NCBI GenBank assembly: GCA_029237695.1
Contig: CM055271.1
Coordinates: forward strand, 82,533,488 to 82,597,487
Reading direction: 5' to 3'
Origin: Conchocele bisecta
Lineage: Eukaryota > Mollusca > Bivalvia > Lucinida > Thyasiridae
DNA: 64,000 bases
The notes beneath the pieces are model-generated. The model ran no database searches. It was given only the letters and a program-made list of their open reading frames with translations, and had not been told where the DNA came from. Below, one piece after another: positions 44,315-55,016 of the stretch. Position 1 is the stretch's first letter, and every line of letters begins with the position of its first letter. A program made the translations under genes and the position numbers.

Positions 44315-44390
44315 AATGGTAAGTTTGGAGTTCTTTAGAATCGTCTCAATGAGACGATTCTAAAGAACTCCCAACTTACCATTTTGAAAT
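44315..44390. repeat. Hairpin, about 36-bp arms
   Basis: AAAATGGTAAGTTTGGAGTTCTTTAGAATCGTCTC and inverse GAGACGATTCTAAAGAACTCCCAACTTACCATTTT, almost no loop. Confidence 0.85.
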
Positions 44391-44439
44391 AACAAAATTT
44401 CCCCCAAAGTTGATACAATTGCGCACCTTAACTGGAACT

Positions 44440-44962
44440 CTGGCTGTGGCTGGAGAAATGGGGCTTATGGGATTTGTGACCAGTGTATCTATCTCCTGAT
44501 CAAATATGCCCAATCCAGTAGTCTGATCATGATCTATGTTAACATGCATGATGGGTGTTTCTTTGATGGAATAGTGAACAGTGCAGATCCTGATCAGACT
44601 GTGCGGATACACAGGCTGATCTGGATCTACACTGGTCACAGAACGCATAAGCCCCATTTCTCCAGTCACAGCCACATATCATATATTTTATAATGTATAA
44701 CTCACAAAATATGCCTTCATATGCGTCATTGTGACAGGAGAAATGGGGCCTATGGGATTTGTGACCAGCTCCTGATCACATAGCACACTCACGTAGCCAG
44801 CCTGATAACGCGATCCATATTACTTGTTAGAAGCATGGCGGGTGTTTCATTGATGGAATGGTGAACAATGCAGATCCTGATCAGACTGTGCGTATGCACA
44901 GGCTGATCTGGATCTACACTGGTCGCACAACACATAGGGCCCATTTCTCCAGTCACAGCAAT
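44440..44962. mobile_element. Two GTGGCTGTGACTGGAG fold-back elements
   Basis: 44443-44675 is close to complete (GTGGCTGGAGAAATGGGGCTTATGGGATTTGTGACCAGTGTA...CATAAGCCCCATTTCTCCAGTCACAGCCAC). 44733-44962 is a second copy. Confidence 0.78.
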
Positions 44963-45082
44963 ATTTGTCTTATTCTTTAGCAAATCTCAGTGCTAACCCT
45001 TTAAAGAGGCTTATCAGGATTTATTTTTTTTAAAATACTATACAAAGAAAAGATAGAAAGTTTGATACGTATGTACCAACCC

Positions 45083-45400
45083 AGCGGCCATAGTATCGTC
45101 ATATATCTTTACACAGCGCCAAGATGAATTGAAAACATATTTTTATTTTTTATATTATTTTTTTCAAAAAATCCTGAAATAAATTCAGCGGCCATAGTAT
45201 CGTCATATATCTTTACACAGCGCCAAGATGAATTGAAAACATATTTTTATTTTTTATATTATTTTTTTCAAAAAATCCTGAAATAAATTCAGCGGTCCTA
45301 GTATCGTCATGTACATATGTCATCAATTAAATCACTTTACCCAGGGCCATGATGAAAAAAAAACGTTTTCATATTGTTTAGTATTTTTTTTTAATCCTGA
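45083..45400. repeat. 104-bp tandem repeat, two exact units and a diverged third
   Basis: Units start AGCGGCCATAGTATCGTCATATATC at 45083 and 45187, identical over 104 bp as far as I can see. The third at 45291 (AGCGGTCCTAGTATCGTCATG) is diverged. Confidence 0.88.
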
Positions 45401-45594
45401 TATGCCGCTTTAACTCCTACACTGCACATATATAATTATGTATTGTTCCATCAAATTCATATTTCAACATTCTATGTCAAATAAGGAATGAAGCACAATT
45501 ATGAGACATATGTACCTTAGAACCACAGATTGGTTGCAAAATTAACATATCAAAATCCATTACAGTGACGTAGTGGTGAAAGGGTTAACCCTTA

Positions 45595-45825
45595 GACCGC
45601 TACTCACAACAATTGTTGTCTGCTGTTGCTTTTATATCTTGCCTTATTTCTCAATAAAAACATGGTTTGACAGCACTTCAGAATCATTTCCAATGGAAAT
45701 GATTCTGAAGTGCTGTTAAAGCATGCGGTTAATTATGCTAAAGTGTTGTCAAAGCATGTTTTTGATGATAAAAATGAACAGCAGACGACACAAAATTAGC
45801 ATAGCGGTGTAAGGGTTAATTTTTA
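45595..45825. repeat. Fold-back element TTGACAGCACTTCAGAATCATTTCC
   Basis: The palindrome 45662-45724 is nested between TTAACCCTTAGACCGCTA and TAGCGGTGTAAGGGTTAA ends. It ends just outside the donor of the exon at 45830. Confidence 0.72.
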
Positions 45826-45829
45826 CTTA

Positions 45830-45923
45830 CGAAACTTCGCTGTGAAACCGCAGCATAACTAGGGCAGAAATAAATACATGCCCACAGAACCAAAACAACA
45901 AGTCCCCTGAATTGCTCCATCAT
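45830..45923 (-). CDS. Probable signal-peptide exon of diverged copy 3
   Basis: On the minus strand ATG ATG starts an open segment with a clear signal peptide (basic start MMEQFR, hydrophobic LVVLVLWACIYFC, small residues SYAA at the cleavage region), directly followed by the donor GTAAGTAAA. It lies 1.6 kb upstream of the minus-strand module-1 exon at 44025-44214, the expected position for copy 3. The exon is 94 nt and leaves one base over, whereas the next exon needs phase 0. Either there is a one-base error, another small exon intervenes, or the two are not joined. Confidence 0.5.
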
Positions 45924-45949
45924 AAAAAATGCGAATTATTCACAGCAAT

Positions 45950-46270
45950 GATGGTGTGGAAATGTTACACGAATTATCGTAATCATTATGACGTTCGGAT
46001 CACAGGTTCTTGAAGAACGGTTCACAGTTCGGTGTTTTATGGGTTATTTCGGTATCTGGTGGTTTTGGTGTATTGTTACCAACATACAATTTACGTCACC
46101 TCCCGCGAGTTAGTACACGTATATAAGCGGTACATTTTGACTAATTAGACAAAACTATGTAAATTACCGAAAACCAACGAAATTCACCAAAATCTACGCA
46201 AAATTCACCAAAATGCTCATATGACACCAACATTCTGATCAGCTGTTCAAGCACCTATGGTTCTGATCGG
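45950..46270. repeat. ACAGGTTCTTGAAGAACGG / CCAAAACCACC repeat
   Basis: Related to 2940-3290 and 54604-54985; fold-back with TTCACCAAAA(T/C)GC(T/C)CATATGACACCAAC at the right. Confidence 0.6.
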
Positions 46271-46351
46271 AGAAATTGTTGCTGTGGATGGAGAAACGGA
46301 GATTAGCCTATTTGCGACCAGTGTATACTAAGATCAGACTGTGCATCTGTA

Positions 46352-46650
46352 GTTTATTTCATCAACATTGCAAAGTATACTTTTCTAGCGAAGTATGCTT
46401 TGAGGGAGAAATTTTCAATTGAAGGATAAAATTATTAATTTGTATTATACTGAATTTATTACATTATCACAGCCAAAATGGCTGTGATAATGTAATACAT
46501 TCAGTATAATAATTCTACATACGTTTAATTCTCAAATATATGCAATTGTTAGTTTTATATGAAATAATGCATTTCCAGAAAAAGAAATAATTACTCCCTC
46601 AAAGTATACTTTGCTAGATAAGTATACTTTGTAATTTTGATGAAATCGAC
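46352..46650. mobile_element. TTTCATCAACATTGCAAAGTATAC fold-back MITE, copy 1
   Basis: About 295 bp. TTTATTTCATCAACATTGCAAAGTATACTTTTCTAGC at the left is inverted at the right; centre TTATCACAGCCAAAATGGCTGTGATAA. Confidence 0.82.
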
Positions 46651-46744
46651 TACAGATCATGGTTCACACTGTTCAGCGGTCAGTATCAGCGGTCATGCTA
46701 TGTATAGCCGGCTATTGTTCAACCACGGCTATCGTGCACGTGTA

Positions 46745-47115
46745 TACGGAGCCCCGAAGGGGACATGGATTTTTTTTATTAATTCGTTCCGACGAAATAA
46801 CAATTCGTTCCCACGATATAACAATTCGTTCCCATGAAATAACAATTCGTTCCCTCGAATGAACATTCGTTCCCTCGAATGAACATTCGTTCCCACGAAT
46901 TAACATTTTTTTCCCACTAAATAACAATTCGTTCCCACGAATTAACAATTCGTTCCCTCGAATTAACAATTCGTTCCCACGAAATAACAATTCGTTCCCA
47001 CAATTTAACAATTCGTTCCCTCGAATTAGCAATTATCAATTCGTTCTCTCGTATTAGCAATTAACAATTCGTTCCCAAGAATTGTTATGTCGTGGGAACG
47101 AATTGCTAATTCGAG
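46745..47115. repeat. AACAATTCGTTCCC array, copy 3
   Basis: Bounded at the left by CGGAGCCCCGAAGGGGACATGGA; units alternate as in 18888-19210. The right boundary is not clean. Confidence 0.8.
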
Positions 47116-48054
47116 GTTGTCAATAGTTGCACGCTATTGACCGGCAACGTCGCTGTTCCAGGAATTGCGACAAAATGACGTAAAACCAGATTATTCTTAA
47201 TTTTACCGCCATATTTGGTTATTTATATTTTTGAAAGGCTATCAGAAAATGCAGTATAAACATAAGACAAAACCATGAGAGGTTGCATTTACTGTGGTGT
47301 ATAATACATTTGGTCCGAACGACTCCTCGCTAACTTTCAACAGACCAAATGTATTATACACCCCAACAGCCCATCATTGTATTCCTTATATGTTTGCCAA
47401 ATATGTAATGGGTGAATAAATAGCATGCGTACATGTACCTCCTTGTTGCATTACTGTTTCACGATATATACCAATCTACATGTAGCGATTAATTAGCTAC
47501 TTACTTAGAATGTCACCGCGCGTTACATGTTATGATGGTTTCATCGTGTAATTGAGCAAATCTGCATATGAAATGAGTAGGTTGGCAATTTTAGTTATTT
47601 ATTTCTGTGTCATGAGAAAAGGAGTGTATAGTGTGACCTAACATCAGAACCAGATCAGCCTGAGCAGGGTATTTTATGATCGCCTTTGTGTCGCAGGTGC
47701 CATGCGTCTGTCTATAAAACAGTTTAGATAATGATCAGGGCCCAGTTGCTCAAAACCTCTGCTAGCTTAACCCTTACAGTGCTGAATTAAAATTTGTCGT
47801 ATTCTGTTCATTTTTTATTTTCCATTTTTCTTATCAAAAACATGGTTTGACAGCACTTTAGAATCATTTCCAATGGAAATGATTCTAAAATTCTGCCAAA
47901 CCATGTTTTTATTTAGAGAAAATACAAAATAAATTCCAACAGCAGACGAGTTTTCGGTTCCCGCCTTCTAAGGGTTAACCCGCAACTACAAAGTATAACA
48001 TATAATACAATGTAGCTAATCATGTCCTGGCTTTTCTTTTTATATGACCGAGTT
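47116..48054. other. Repeat-derived sequence up to the gap
   Basis: 47285-47365 is a hairpin-type segment (GTGTATAATACATTTGGTC inverted). 47770-47975 is a fold-back element (ACCCTTACAGTGCTGAATT...; palindrome GGTTTGACAGCACTTTAGAATCATTTCC). No gene. Confidence 0.55.
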
Positions 48055-48554
48055 NNNNNNNNNNNNNNNNNNNNNNNNNNNNNNNNNNNNNNNNNNNNNN
48101 NNNNNNNNNNNNNNNNNNNNNNNNNNNNNNNNNNNNNNNNNNNNNNNNNNNNNNNNNNNNNNNNNNNNNNNNNNNNNNNNNNNNNNNNNNNNNNNNNNNN
48201 NNNNNNNNNNNNNNNNNNNNNNNNNNNNNNNNNNNNNNNNNNNNNNNNNNNNNNNNNNNNNNNNNNNNNNNNNNNNNNNNNNNNNNNNNNNNNNNNNNNN
48301 NNNNNNNNNNNNNNNNNNNNNNNNNNNNNNNNNNNNNNNNNNNNNNNNNNNNNNNNNNNNNNNNNNNNNNNNNNNNNNNNNNNNNNNNNNNNNNNNNNNN
48401 NNNNNNNNNNNNNNNNNNNNNNNNNNNNNNNNNNNNNNNNNNNNNNNNNNNNNNNNNNNNNNNNNNNNNNNNNNNNNNNNNNNNNNNNNNNNNNNNNNNN
48501 NNNNNNNNNNNNNNNNNNNNNNNNNNNNNNNNNNNNNNNNNNNNNNNNNNNNNN
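48055..48554. other. Assembly gap, 500 N
   Basis: Exactly 500 N, a placeholder length. The 12-bp TATGACCGAGTT stands on both sides (48043-48054, 48555-48566). Confidence 1.
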
Positions 48555-48589
48555 TATGACCGAGTTGGCCACTCCATGTGTCGTATAGG

Positions 48590-49017
48590 ATACAGTAACG
48601 AGGCAATTTTCACAAAAATGTTACAACATATTTGTGAAAATTGCCTCTTTACTGTATTACATCACATTTACGAAGAAATTATATTTGATTCAAACTGTGA
48701 TCAGGAAGAGAACGGGTCCTGAACGGTGGAATATATTGTTATATCCCGAACCTTGGACCGTACGGACGACGCACTCCATACGCTGTCTCTATGCATAATC
48801 GATGCGCCATCAGTAGCGATGTCCGTAATTGTGCAGCAATTTATGATGATTCCATTTCATCAAGGCCAAAGTAATTTCACAAACTCATTCACTGCAGTTA
48901 ACTCTTTATTACAAGACAACTTATCCACATGTTGGTAGCACGACTTAAAATATTCTTATAATAACACTTAAACTGTTTGCCGAACGTTATAATGGTATGC
49001 ACCCGACACCAGTAGCC
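48590..49017. other. Hairpin and unassigned sequence
   Basis: 48592-48655 is a hairpin (ACAGTAACGAGGCAATTTTCACAAA and inverse). The 70-codon open frame at 48726-48938 has no recognisable features or splice sites. Confidence 0.45.
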
Positions 49018-49318
49018 TATTTCACCAACATTGCAATGTATACTTTTCTAGCAAAGTATACTTTGAGGGAGTAATCATTTATTTTTCATGAAATGCATTA
49101 TTTCATATAGAACTAACAAATGCATATATTTCATGATTAAAAATATGTAGAATTATTATACTGAATTTATTACATTATCACAGCCAAAATGGCTGTGATA
49201 ATGTAATAAATTCAGTATAATAAAAATTAATAAATTTATTCTAAAATTGAAAATTTCTCCCTCAAAGTATACTTTGCTAGGAAAGTATACTTTGCAATGT
49301 TGATGAAATCGGCTAATG
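49018..49318. mobile_element. TTTCACCAACATTGCAATGTATAC fold-back MITE, copy 2
   Basis: About 300 bp, same arms and centre as 46352-46650. Confidence 0.82.
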
Positions 49319-49582
49319 ATCAATAGTTGTATAAAGGCTTCCAATTGGGGGCATCATCAGTGTGGGGCAGGCGTACTTTCCTACCTTTTGTTTCTGGCGA
49401 TACAGTTTCAGTTCTTTCAGTTATTTGATTATATACTCGGTGTGTGAATCGTGTATGTAGTCAATGTGGTCCCAACTTATAAAGAATATAATGTGCCTAT
49501 TGAGTGGGCGTGAACCTTTAATCCGATTGATTGATGATAATTAGTTTGACGATTGAATTATGCATGTAACGATATTTGTATT

Positions 49583-50310
49583 TGTGGCTGTGACTGGAGA
49601 ATGGGGCTTATTGGTTTTGCGACCAGTGTAGATCCAGGATCTGCACTGTTCGCTATTCCATCAATGAAACACACGCCCTGCTTCTAACAAGCAATACAGA
49701 TAACTATACGGCGACAAGAGTGTGCTATTGAATCATGGATCTTCTCTGGCCACAACATACATAAGCCCCATTTCTGACTATGACTGCAGCAATGGGGCGT
49801 ATGGGTTTTCTGGCCAGTGTCACTCCCGATCAAATAGCACACTCCTGTAACCTGATAACGATCTACAATGCTTGCTAGAAGCATGACAGGGACCCGTTTC
49901 ACTAAACTTCGTACGACTAAAATGTTCGTAAGTGCAAATTTAGGATCATCTGGAAATCTCAATTGATGGATTTACATGTATTGAGCATAGGCTGCATTTG
50001 CAGCCTATGCTCAATAAATGTAAATCCAATAATTGTTTACAAGAAAACATTGTTAATGTGCAATTTACAGACTATCATAATTTTGCGCTTACGAACATGT
50101 TAGTCGTATGAAGTTTAGTGAAACGGGCCCCTGGCGTTTCACTCATGATAACGGTCTATATTATTTGCTAGACGTATGTAGGCGTTTAATTTGTGGAATA
50201 GCGAACAGTGCAGATCATGATCATTGATCAGACTGTGCGAATGCACAGGCTGACCTGGATCTACACGAGTCGCAAAACACATAATATCCATTTCCCCAGT
50301 CACATTTGAC
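49583..50310. mobile_element. GTGGCTGTGACTGGAG element(s) interrupted by a CCCGTTTCAC fold-back element
   Basis: 49583-49885 and 50135-50308 are parts of the GTGGCTGTGACTGGAG family. Between them 49888-50133 is a complete CAGGGACCCGTTTCACTAAACTTCG...CGAAGTTTAGTGAAACGGGCCCCTG element inserted in the TAGAAGCATGACGGGTGTTTCA-type core, so the second family is younger here. Confidence 0.75.
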
Positions 50311-50421
50311 GATGTCCTCATTATGCAAATTGACAATGTTGCTGATTATTCATATAACACTGATTAACCAATCATAGCACTCGCAAATACACGTGGCAAT
50401 ATTGCATAGCCAATCAAATCA

Positions 50422-50532
50422 CTACTTGGCAGATTTGATAAAGGCATCTGTGTGTTTATTGGTATTGGTAATCTTCCAACGACCAATCCAAGGTCCCGTG
50501 ATGGTTGTATCGAACATGTCCGTATCCACAAC
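50422..50532 (-). CDS. Phytanoyl-CoA dioxygenase-like gene, last exon
   Basis: Minus strand, acceptor TTTGTTGCAG, phase 0, 36 codons and TAG. It encodes DTDMFDTTITGPWIGRWKIT followed by a polar tail. A C-terminal G-P-W-x-x-x-W segment is what I recall from PhyH-domain proteins of this type. Phase agrees with the preceding exon (55017-55212). The 4.5-kb intron between them holds a GATT microsatellite and a 2.5-kb TIR element. A weak alternative is an unrelated terminal exon, but strand, phase and content all fit. Confidence 0.75.
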   Translation of the reverse strand, partial: VVDTDMFDTTITGPWIGRWKITNTNKHTDAFIKSAK

Positions 50533-50574
50533 CTGCAACAAAGTTACATTGACTGATTAATTGATTGGTTGGTT

Positions 50575-50646
50575 TGTTGATCGATTGTGTACGTGTTGGT
50601 TGATTTGTTAGTTGATTGATTGATTGATTGATTTGATTTGATTTGA

Positions 50647-50742
<96 letters not shown>

Positions 50743-50985
50743 CATGAATTATTGATTGATTGATCGACTGCTTGTTTTATTTATTTATTGATTAATTAAT
50801 TGATTGATAGATACTTGGTTGGTTTGTTGGTTCATTGATTGATTGAATTAATTAATGAAGGATCGATTGATTGATAGACTGCTTGTTTTATCGGTGGATT
50901 GATTGATTAATTAATTAATTAATTAATCCATTCATTCATTCATTCATTCATTCATTCATTCATTCATTCATTGGCGGTTGTGTGG
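50575..50985. repeat. GATT microsatellite with ATTC tail
   Basis: GATTGATT... over about 250 bp, passing through TTTGATT and ATTAATTAATT, then (ATTC)n at 50930-50970, just upstream (minus-strand sense) of the last exon of the dioxygenase-like gene. Confidence 0.95.
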
Positions 50986-51023
50986 GCTATGCATGGACCG
51001 AATGAATGCTGTCTGATCAAATA

Positions 51024-51245
51024 TGCGGCTGTGGCTGGAGAAATTGGACGTATGGAATTGGTGGATATCCACACGTCTGATTTTCTAGCGCACTCATGAA
51101 GCCTGAAAAGGGTAAAACCTATAAGTTTAAAGCACAACGGGTGTTTCAGTGATGGAATGGTGAATAGTGCAGTCCCTGATCAGACTGCGCGGATGCACAT
51201 GCTTATCTGGGGCTACACTAGTCGCATATCCGATAAGCCCGATAT
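51024..51245. repeat. GTGGCTGGAGAAATTGG fold-back element
   Basis: GCGGCTGTGGCTGGAG...GGGTGTTTCAGTGATGGAATGGTGAA...; diverged, right end truncated by the next element. Confidence 0.65.
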
Positions 51246-51254
51246 ACGTTGTAT

Positions 51255-53738
51255 CCACAGGGTGAAGTAACGGACCGAGGTCTATAAATACATTAAATAT
51301 GCCTAAAAGCATAAATAAATGCAGAAAAAAAATATTAGTTTTTTGCCCTATCCATCTAACCATTATAGGAAGGGGTCTAACTTTTTAATAGGCCGAACCC
51401 GCACGGGCTCGAGACAACGGACTTTCACGAAACGTCAACCGAGTTATATCATTGTCGCCTATTGCAGAAGTTGGGAGAATGTTAGTATTCCGCAACGATA
51501 TATTCCCCGATGCGCTATGTCAACGCGTTTTCGAGCTATCGATTGTTTTGTTGTAAACAAATTATCATCATTGCTAGGTCGGGAAAGAACGGACACATTT
51601 CCGAGGCCGATATTGCTATATAAAGGAGTAAACATCGGGTTCAAAATACACTTTTACGTCGTCCCGGCCCGTAAAGAAACATTTTGCATAGAGAAAACAT
51701 TGTTTCCAATCGAACATTTGATCAAACCTACATTTATACCCGTCCTGTGCGTCACACGTCAGACAAATTTAAAATCGCAACAGACATTTTCCTATCATTT
51801 CTCGGGAAGCCCATTTTGTATAAACATCGTGGGACAGGTTTATTCGCCGGAACTCGTGCACTTACTATGTGGTAAACATTCCTACCAGGTTTCGCCGAAA
51901 TCCGGCTGGCGGTTCATGAGAAGAATTAAGAATTTATGCTATATTTAGACGGCGGCCATCTCGCCTTCCGCTTTTATAAATTCTTAATTCTTCTCATGAA
52001 CCGCCGGCCGGATTTCGGCGAAACCTGGTTATTGAGAATTTATGCTATTTTTAGACGGCGGCCATCTCGCCTTCCGCTTTTATAAATTCTTAATTCTTCT
52101 CATGAACCGCCAGCCGGATTTCGGCGAAACCTGGTAGGAATGATCGATGTACAATGCTCTTTCAAAGTTGTTAAAATGGTGACCCAGGGGTCAAAAATGG
52201 GCGTAGCTGGCGGTTCATGAGAACGAAGATTTTTTATTAGCGACGACCTCCGTTTTGACAAATCTGAAAAAGCTTCACCCATGGACCATAACTGTGAAGT
52301 TTGGCCACCTTGGGCCACGCGGTGCGTGTGAAGAAGAATTTTGAAATCTCTAATAAAAGAACGACCGTTTAACCTTTCGGCGGCCATCGTAGATGACCTG
52401 ACCATCCAATTTCGACAAAAAATGTATCAGAGCGATTGCCTCTTTGATACCTTCGATTTGATATAGACATGCCCATATTCGGTCAGAAATAAAATTTTAC
52501 CCCAATTTTACCCCAATTTTACCCCACGGGCAACGCCCATTTTTGACCCCGGAGTCACCATTTTAACAACTTTGAAAGAGCATTGTACATCGATCATTCT
52601 TACCAAGTTTCGTCGAAATCCGGCTAGCGGTTCATGAGAAAATGATTTTTTAAGAATTTATGCTATTTTTAGACGGCGGCCATCTTGGATTAGCGATAAC
52701 CTCCGTTTTAAAAAAATATGAAAAGGCTTCACCCATGGACCATCACTTTGAAGTTTGGCCACCATGGGCCACGCGGTTCATGTGAAGAAGAATTTTGAAA
52801 TCTCTAATAAAAGAACGACCTTTTGACATTTCGGCGGCCATCTTGGATGACATAGCCATCCGATTTCGACAAAAAAATGCACCAGAGTGATCGCCTCGTT
52901 GATACCTTCGATTTGATATATAACATGACCATATTCGGTCAAAAATAAAATTTGACCCCACGGACAATTCTCATATGCTGCCAAAACATGTTTATTAGAA
53001 AAAAATATATTTTGACAAAACTTGAAATCGGAGTAGAGAGACATACCTTTAACTTGATACTTTTACCATCAACATAGGTATTATAAAATATGAATTATAA
53101 CCGTTTATAAAAGTTCCGTTTTTTTTTACCACATAGTAAGTGCACGAGTTCCGGCGAATAAACCTGTCCCACGATGTTTATACAAAATGGCTTCCCGAGA
53201 AATGATAGAAATGTCTGTGCGATTAAATTGTCTGTCGTGACGCACAGGACGGGTATAAATGTAGGTTTGATCAAATGTTCGATTGGAAACAATGTTTTCT
53301 CTATGCAAAATGTTTCTTTACGGGCCGGGACGACGTAAAAGTGTGTATTTTGAACCCGATGTTTACTCCTTTATATAGCAATATCGGCCTCGGAAATGTG
53401 TCCGTTCTTTCCCGACCTAGCAATGATGATAATTTTTTTACAACAAAATAATCGATAGCTCGAAAACGCGTTGACATAGCGCATCGGGGAATATATCGTT
53501 GCGGAATACTAACATTCTCCCAACTTCTGCAATAGGCGACAATGATATAACTCGGTTGACGTTTCGTGAAAGTCCGTTGTCTCGAGCCCGTGCGGGTTCG
53601 GCCTATTAAAAAGTTAGACCCCTTCCTATAATGGTTAGATGGAAGGGGTAAACAAAATTATTTTTTTTCTGCATTTATTTATGCTTTTAGGCAAATTTAA
53701 TGTATTTATAGACCTCGGTCCGTTACTTCACCCTGTGG
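51255..53738. mobile_element. 2.5-kb element with 0.6-kb terminal inverted repeats, TSD TTGTAT
   Basis: TIRs 51255-51876 and 53125-53738 start CCACAGGGTGAAGTAACGGACCGAGG. Exact direct repeats TTGTAT flank it (51249-51254, 53739-53744). The 1.25-kb centre has AAATCCGGC(T/C)GGCGGTTCATGAGAAGAATTAAG in both orientations and two direct blocks with CACCCATGGACCAT...AAGAACGACC (about 52270-52420 and 52725-52870). No transposase was recognised; open frames in the TIRs have no known domain. Confidence 0.82.
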
Positions 53739-53944
53739 TTGTATCAACCATTGACGCTTATACAATGCATCCATAATCGAAAAATACTCCCGCCGACATC
53801 AAATGACGCTAAATGACGTACATAATGACGTACGTCTATGTGCCGACGTGACGTAACGTGGAGTTCTTTTCAATGAAAAATACAGTTACACTTCCTCAAT
53901 ACCAAGCTTGAAGCACAAAATGTTAGATGACAATTAGAATACGA

Positions 53945-54372
53945 GTCTACTGTCTGTTCCACGTTTTTGTGCCGATGGACTTTTGGCTATTAAACACATT
54001 AAATATAAAATACATTTAAGTGTAAGTAGTTTTTCATCAATAACAAAAATGTCACCCTCCCCAAACTTTTTTATTTGATGAAATTCCGTCAAATATTGAT
54101 TTTATTTTATTCCTATGGTAATTTAACATGGGGCTCAAAATAGATTTTTTTTTAATAATTTTTTATTTGTTGACCGATTTTCAAAATCTAACTTGTTTTC
54201 TTATTTACGTCATTTCCAAGCTATCTAGACTGGTTTCGGAGACAATTTCCAAAAAGGGAGGGCGATTTTTTTGTTCTTGGTGAAAATGTACTTACATTTA
54301 AATATGTTTTAGATTTAATGTGTTTAATAGCCACAAGTTAGTCGGCAGAAAAACATGGAACAGACAGTAGTG
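53945..54372. mobile_element. CTACTGTCTGTTCCACGTTTTTGTGCC fold-back element
   Basis: About 425 bp. ACTGTCTGTTCCACGTTTTTGTGCCGATGGAC and GGCTATTAAACACATTAAAT recur inverted at the right. The middle (GACTGGTTTCGGAGACAATTTCC; ATGGGGCTC) shows it is a relative of the CTGTCTGTTTCACGAAA family. Confidence 0.75.
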
Positions 54373-54600
54373 TCCTTTGATATCAAGTTTATCAGGCGGA
54401 TCTCGGGAATGGTATGAATTGCTCAGCGAGAATAAAAAGTTACCTGATAAATAGAACACCAGGCAATTGTCTTTTGATATCAAGTTTCTCAGGCTCGGCT
54501 CGGAAACGGCAAGCCTCGGAATTCCTGCGCGTTTCATAGCCTTGTCTGAAAAACTTGATATCAAACGACACTAGCCTGGTATTCTCTACGCACATGTCCA
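54373..54600. repeat. TTTGATATCAAGTTTATCAGGC fold-back element
   Basis: GTGTCCTTTGATATCAAGTTTATCAGGCGG and inverse CTGAAAAACTTGATATCAAACGACAC. A related, cleaner copy is 59315-59460. Confidence 0.72.
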
Positions 54601-54603
54601 ACC

Positions 54604-54990
54604 ACAGGTTCTTGAAGAACGGTTGATATTTCGGTGTTTTATGGGTTATTTCGGTATCATTAATTTACGTCAGCTCCCGTGAATTACACGTATACGTACG
54701 GTAATTTGGGTATTTTGACAGAATAAAGGGGTCCAAAAGTTTGGAACGGTGAATGTGTAGATAATTCACGATTTCTGTCGTGTGTATTTATTGAGCATTA
54801 GTACTTGCACAAAACTATTACCCAAAAAACGAACGAAATCTACCCAAAATCCACCAAAATCCCCATATCGATGGTCTAGTAACATAAGGTCGTAACTGCT
54901 ATGCTAAAGCATAGCAGTTACGACCTTATGTTACTAGACCATCGATATGGCATAAACATACGGACTATCTGTTCAAACACCTGTGGTCAA
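54604..54990. mobile_element. CCACAGGTTCTTGAA fold-back element with 88-bp perfect-type palindrome
   Basis: Ends ACCACAGGTTCTTGAAGAACGG and TTCAAACACCTGTGGT. Inside, 54863-54950 has 43-bp arms (CCATATCGATGGTCTAGTAA...CTGCTATGCT) around a two-base loop. It lies 27 bp from the donor of the exon at 55017-55212. Confidence 0.78.
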
Positions 54991-55016
54991 ACAGCAAATG
55001 AAGTAAACTGGTATAC

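Noticed and set aside
48726..48938. 70-codon open frame after the gap
   Set aside because: No recognisable features, no flanking splice sites of note, surrounded by repeats.
51319..51948. 209-codon open frame on the plus strand, with relatives at 43107-43582 and 53095-53308
   Set aside because: It lies in the TIR of a mobile element; relatives carry frame differences and there is no recognisable domain. A remnant of element coding cannot be excluded.
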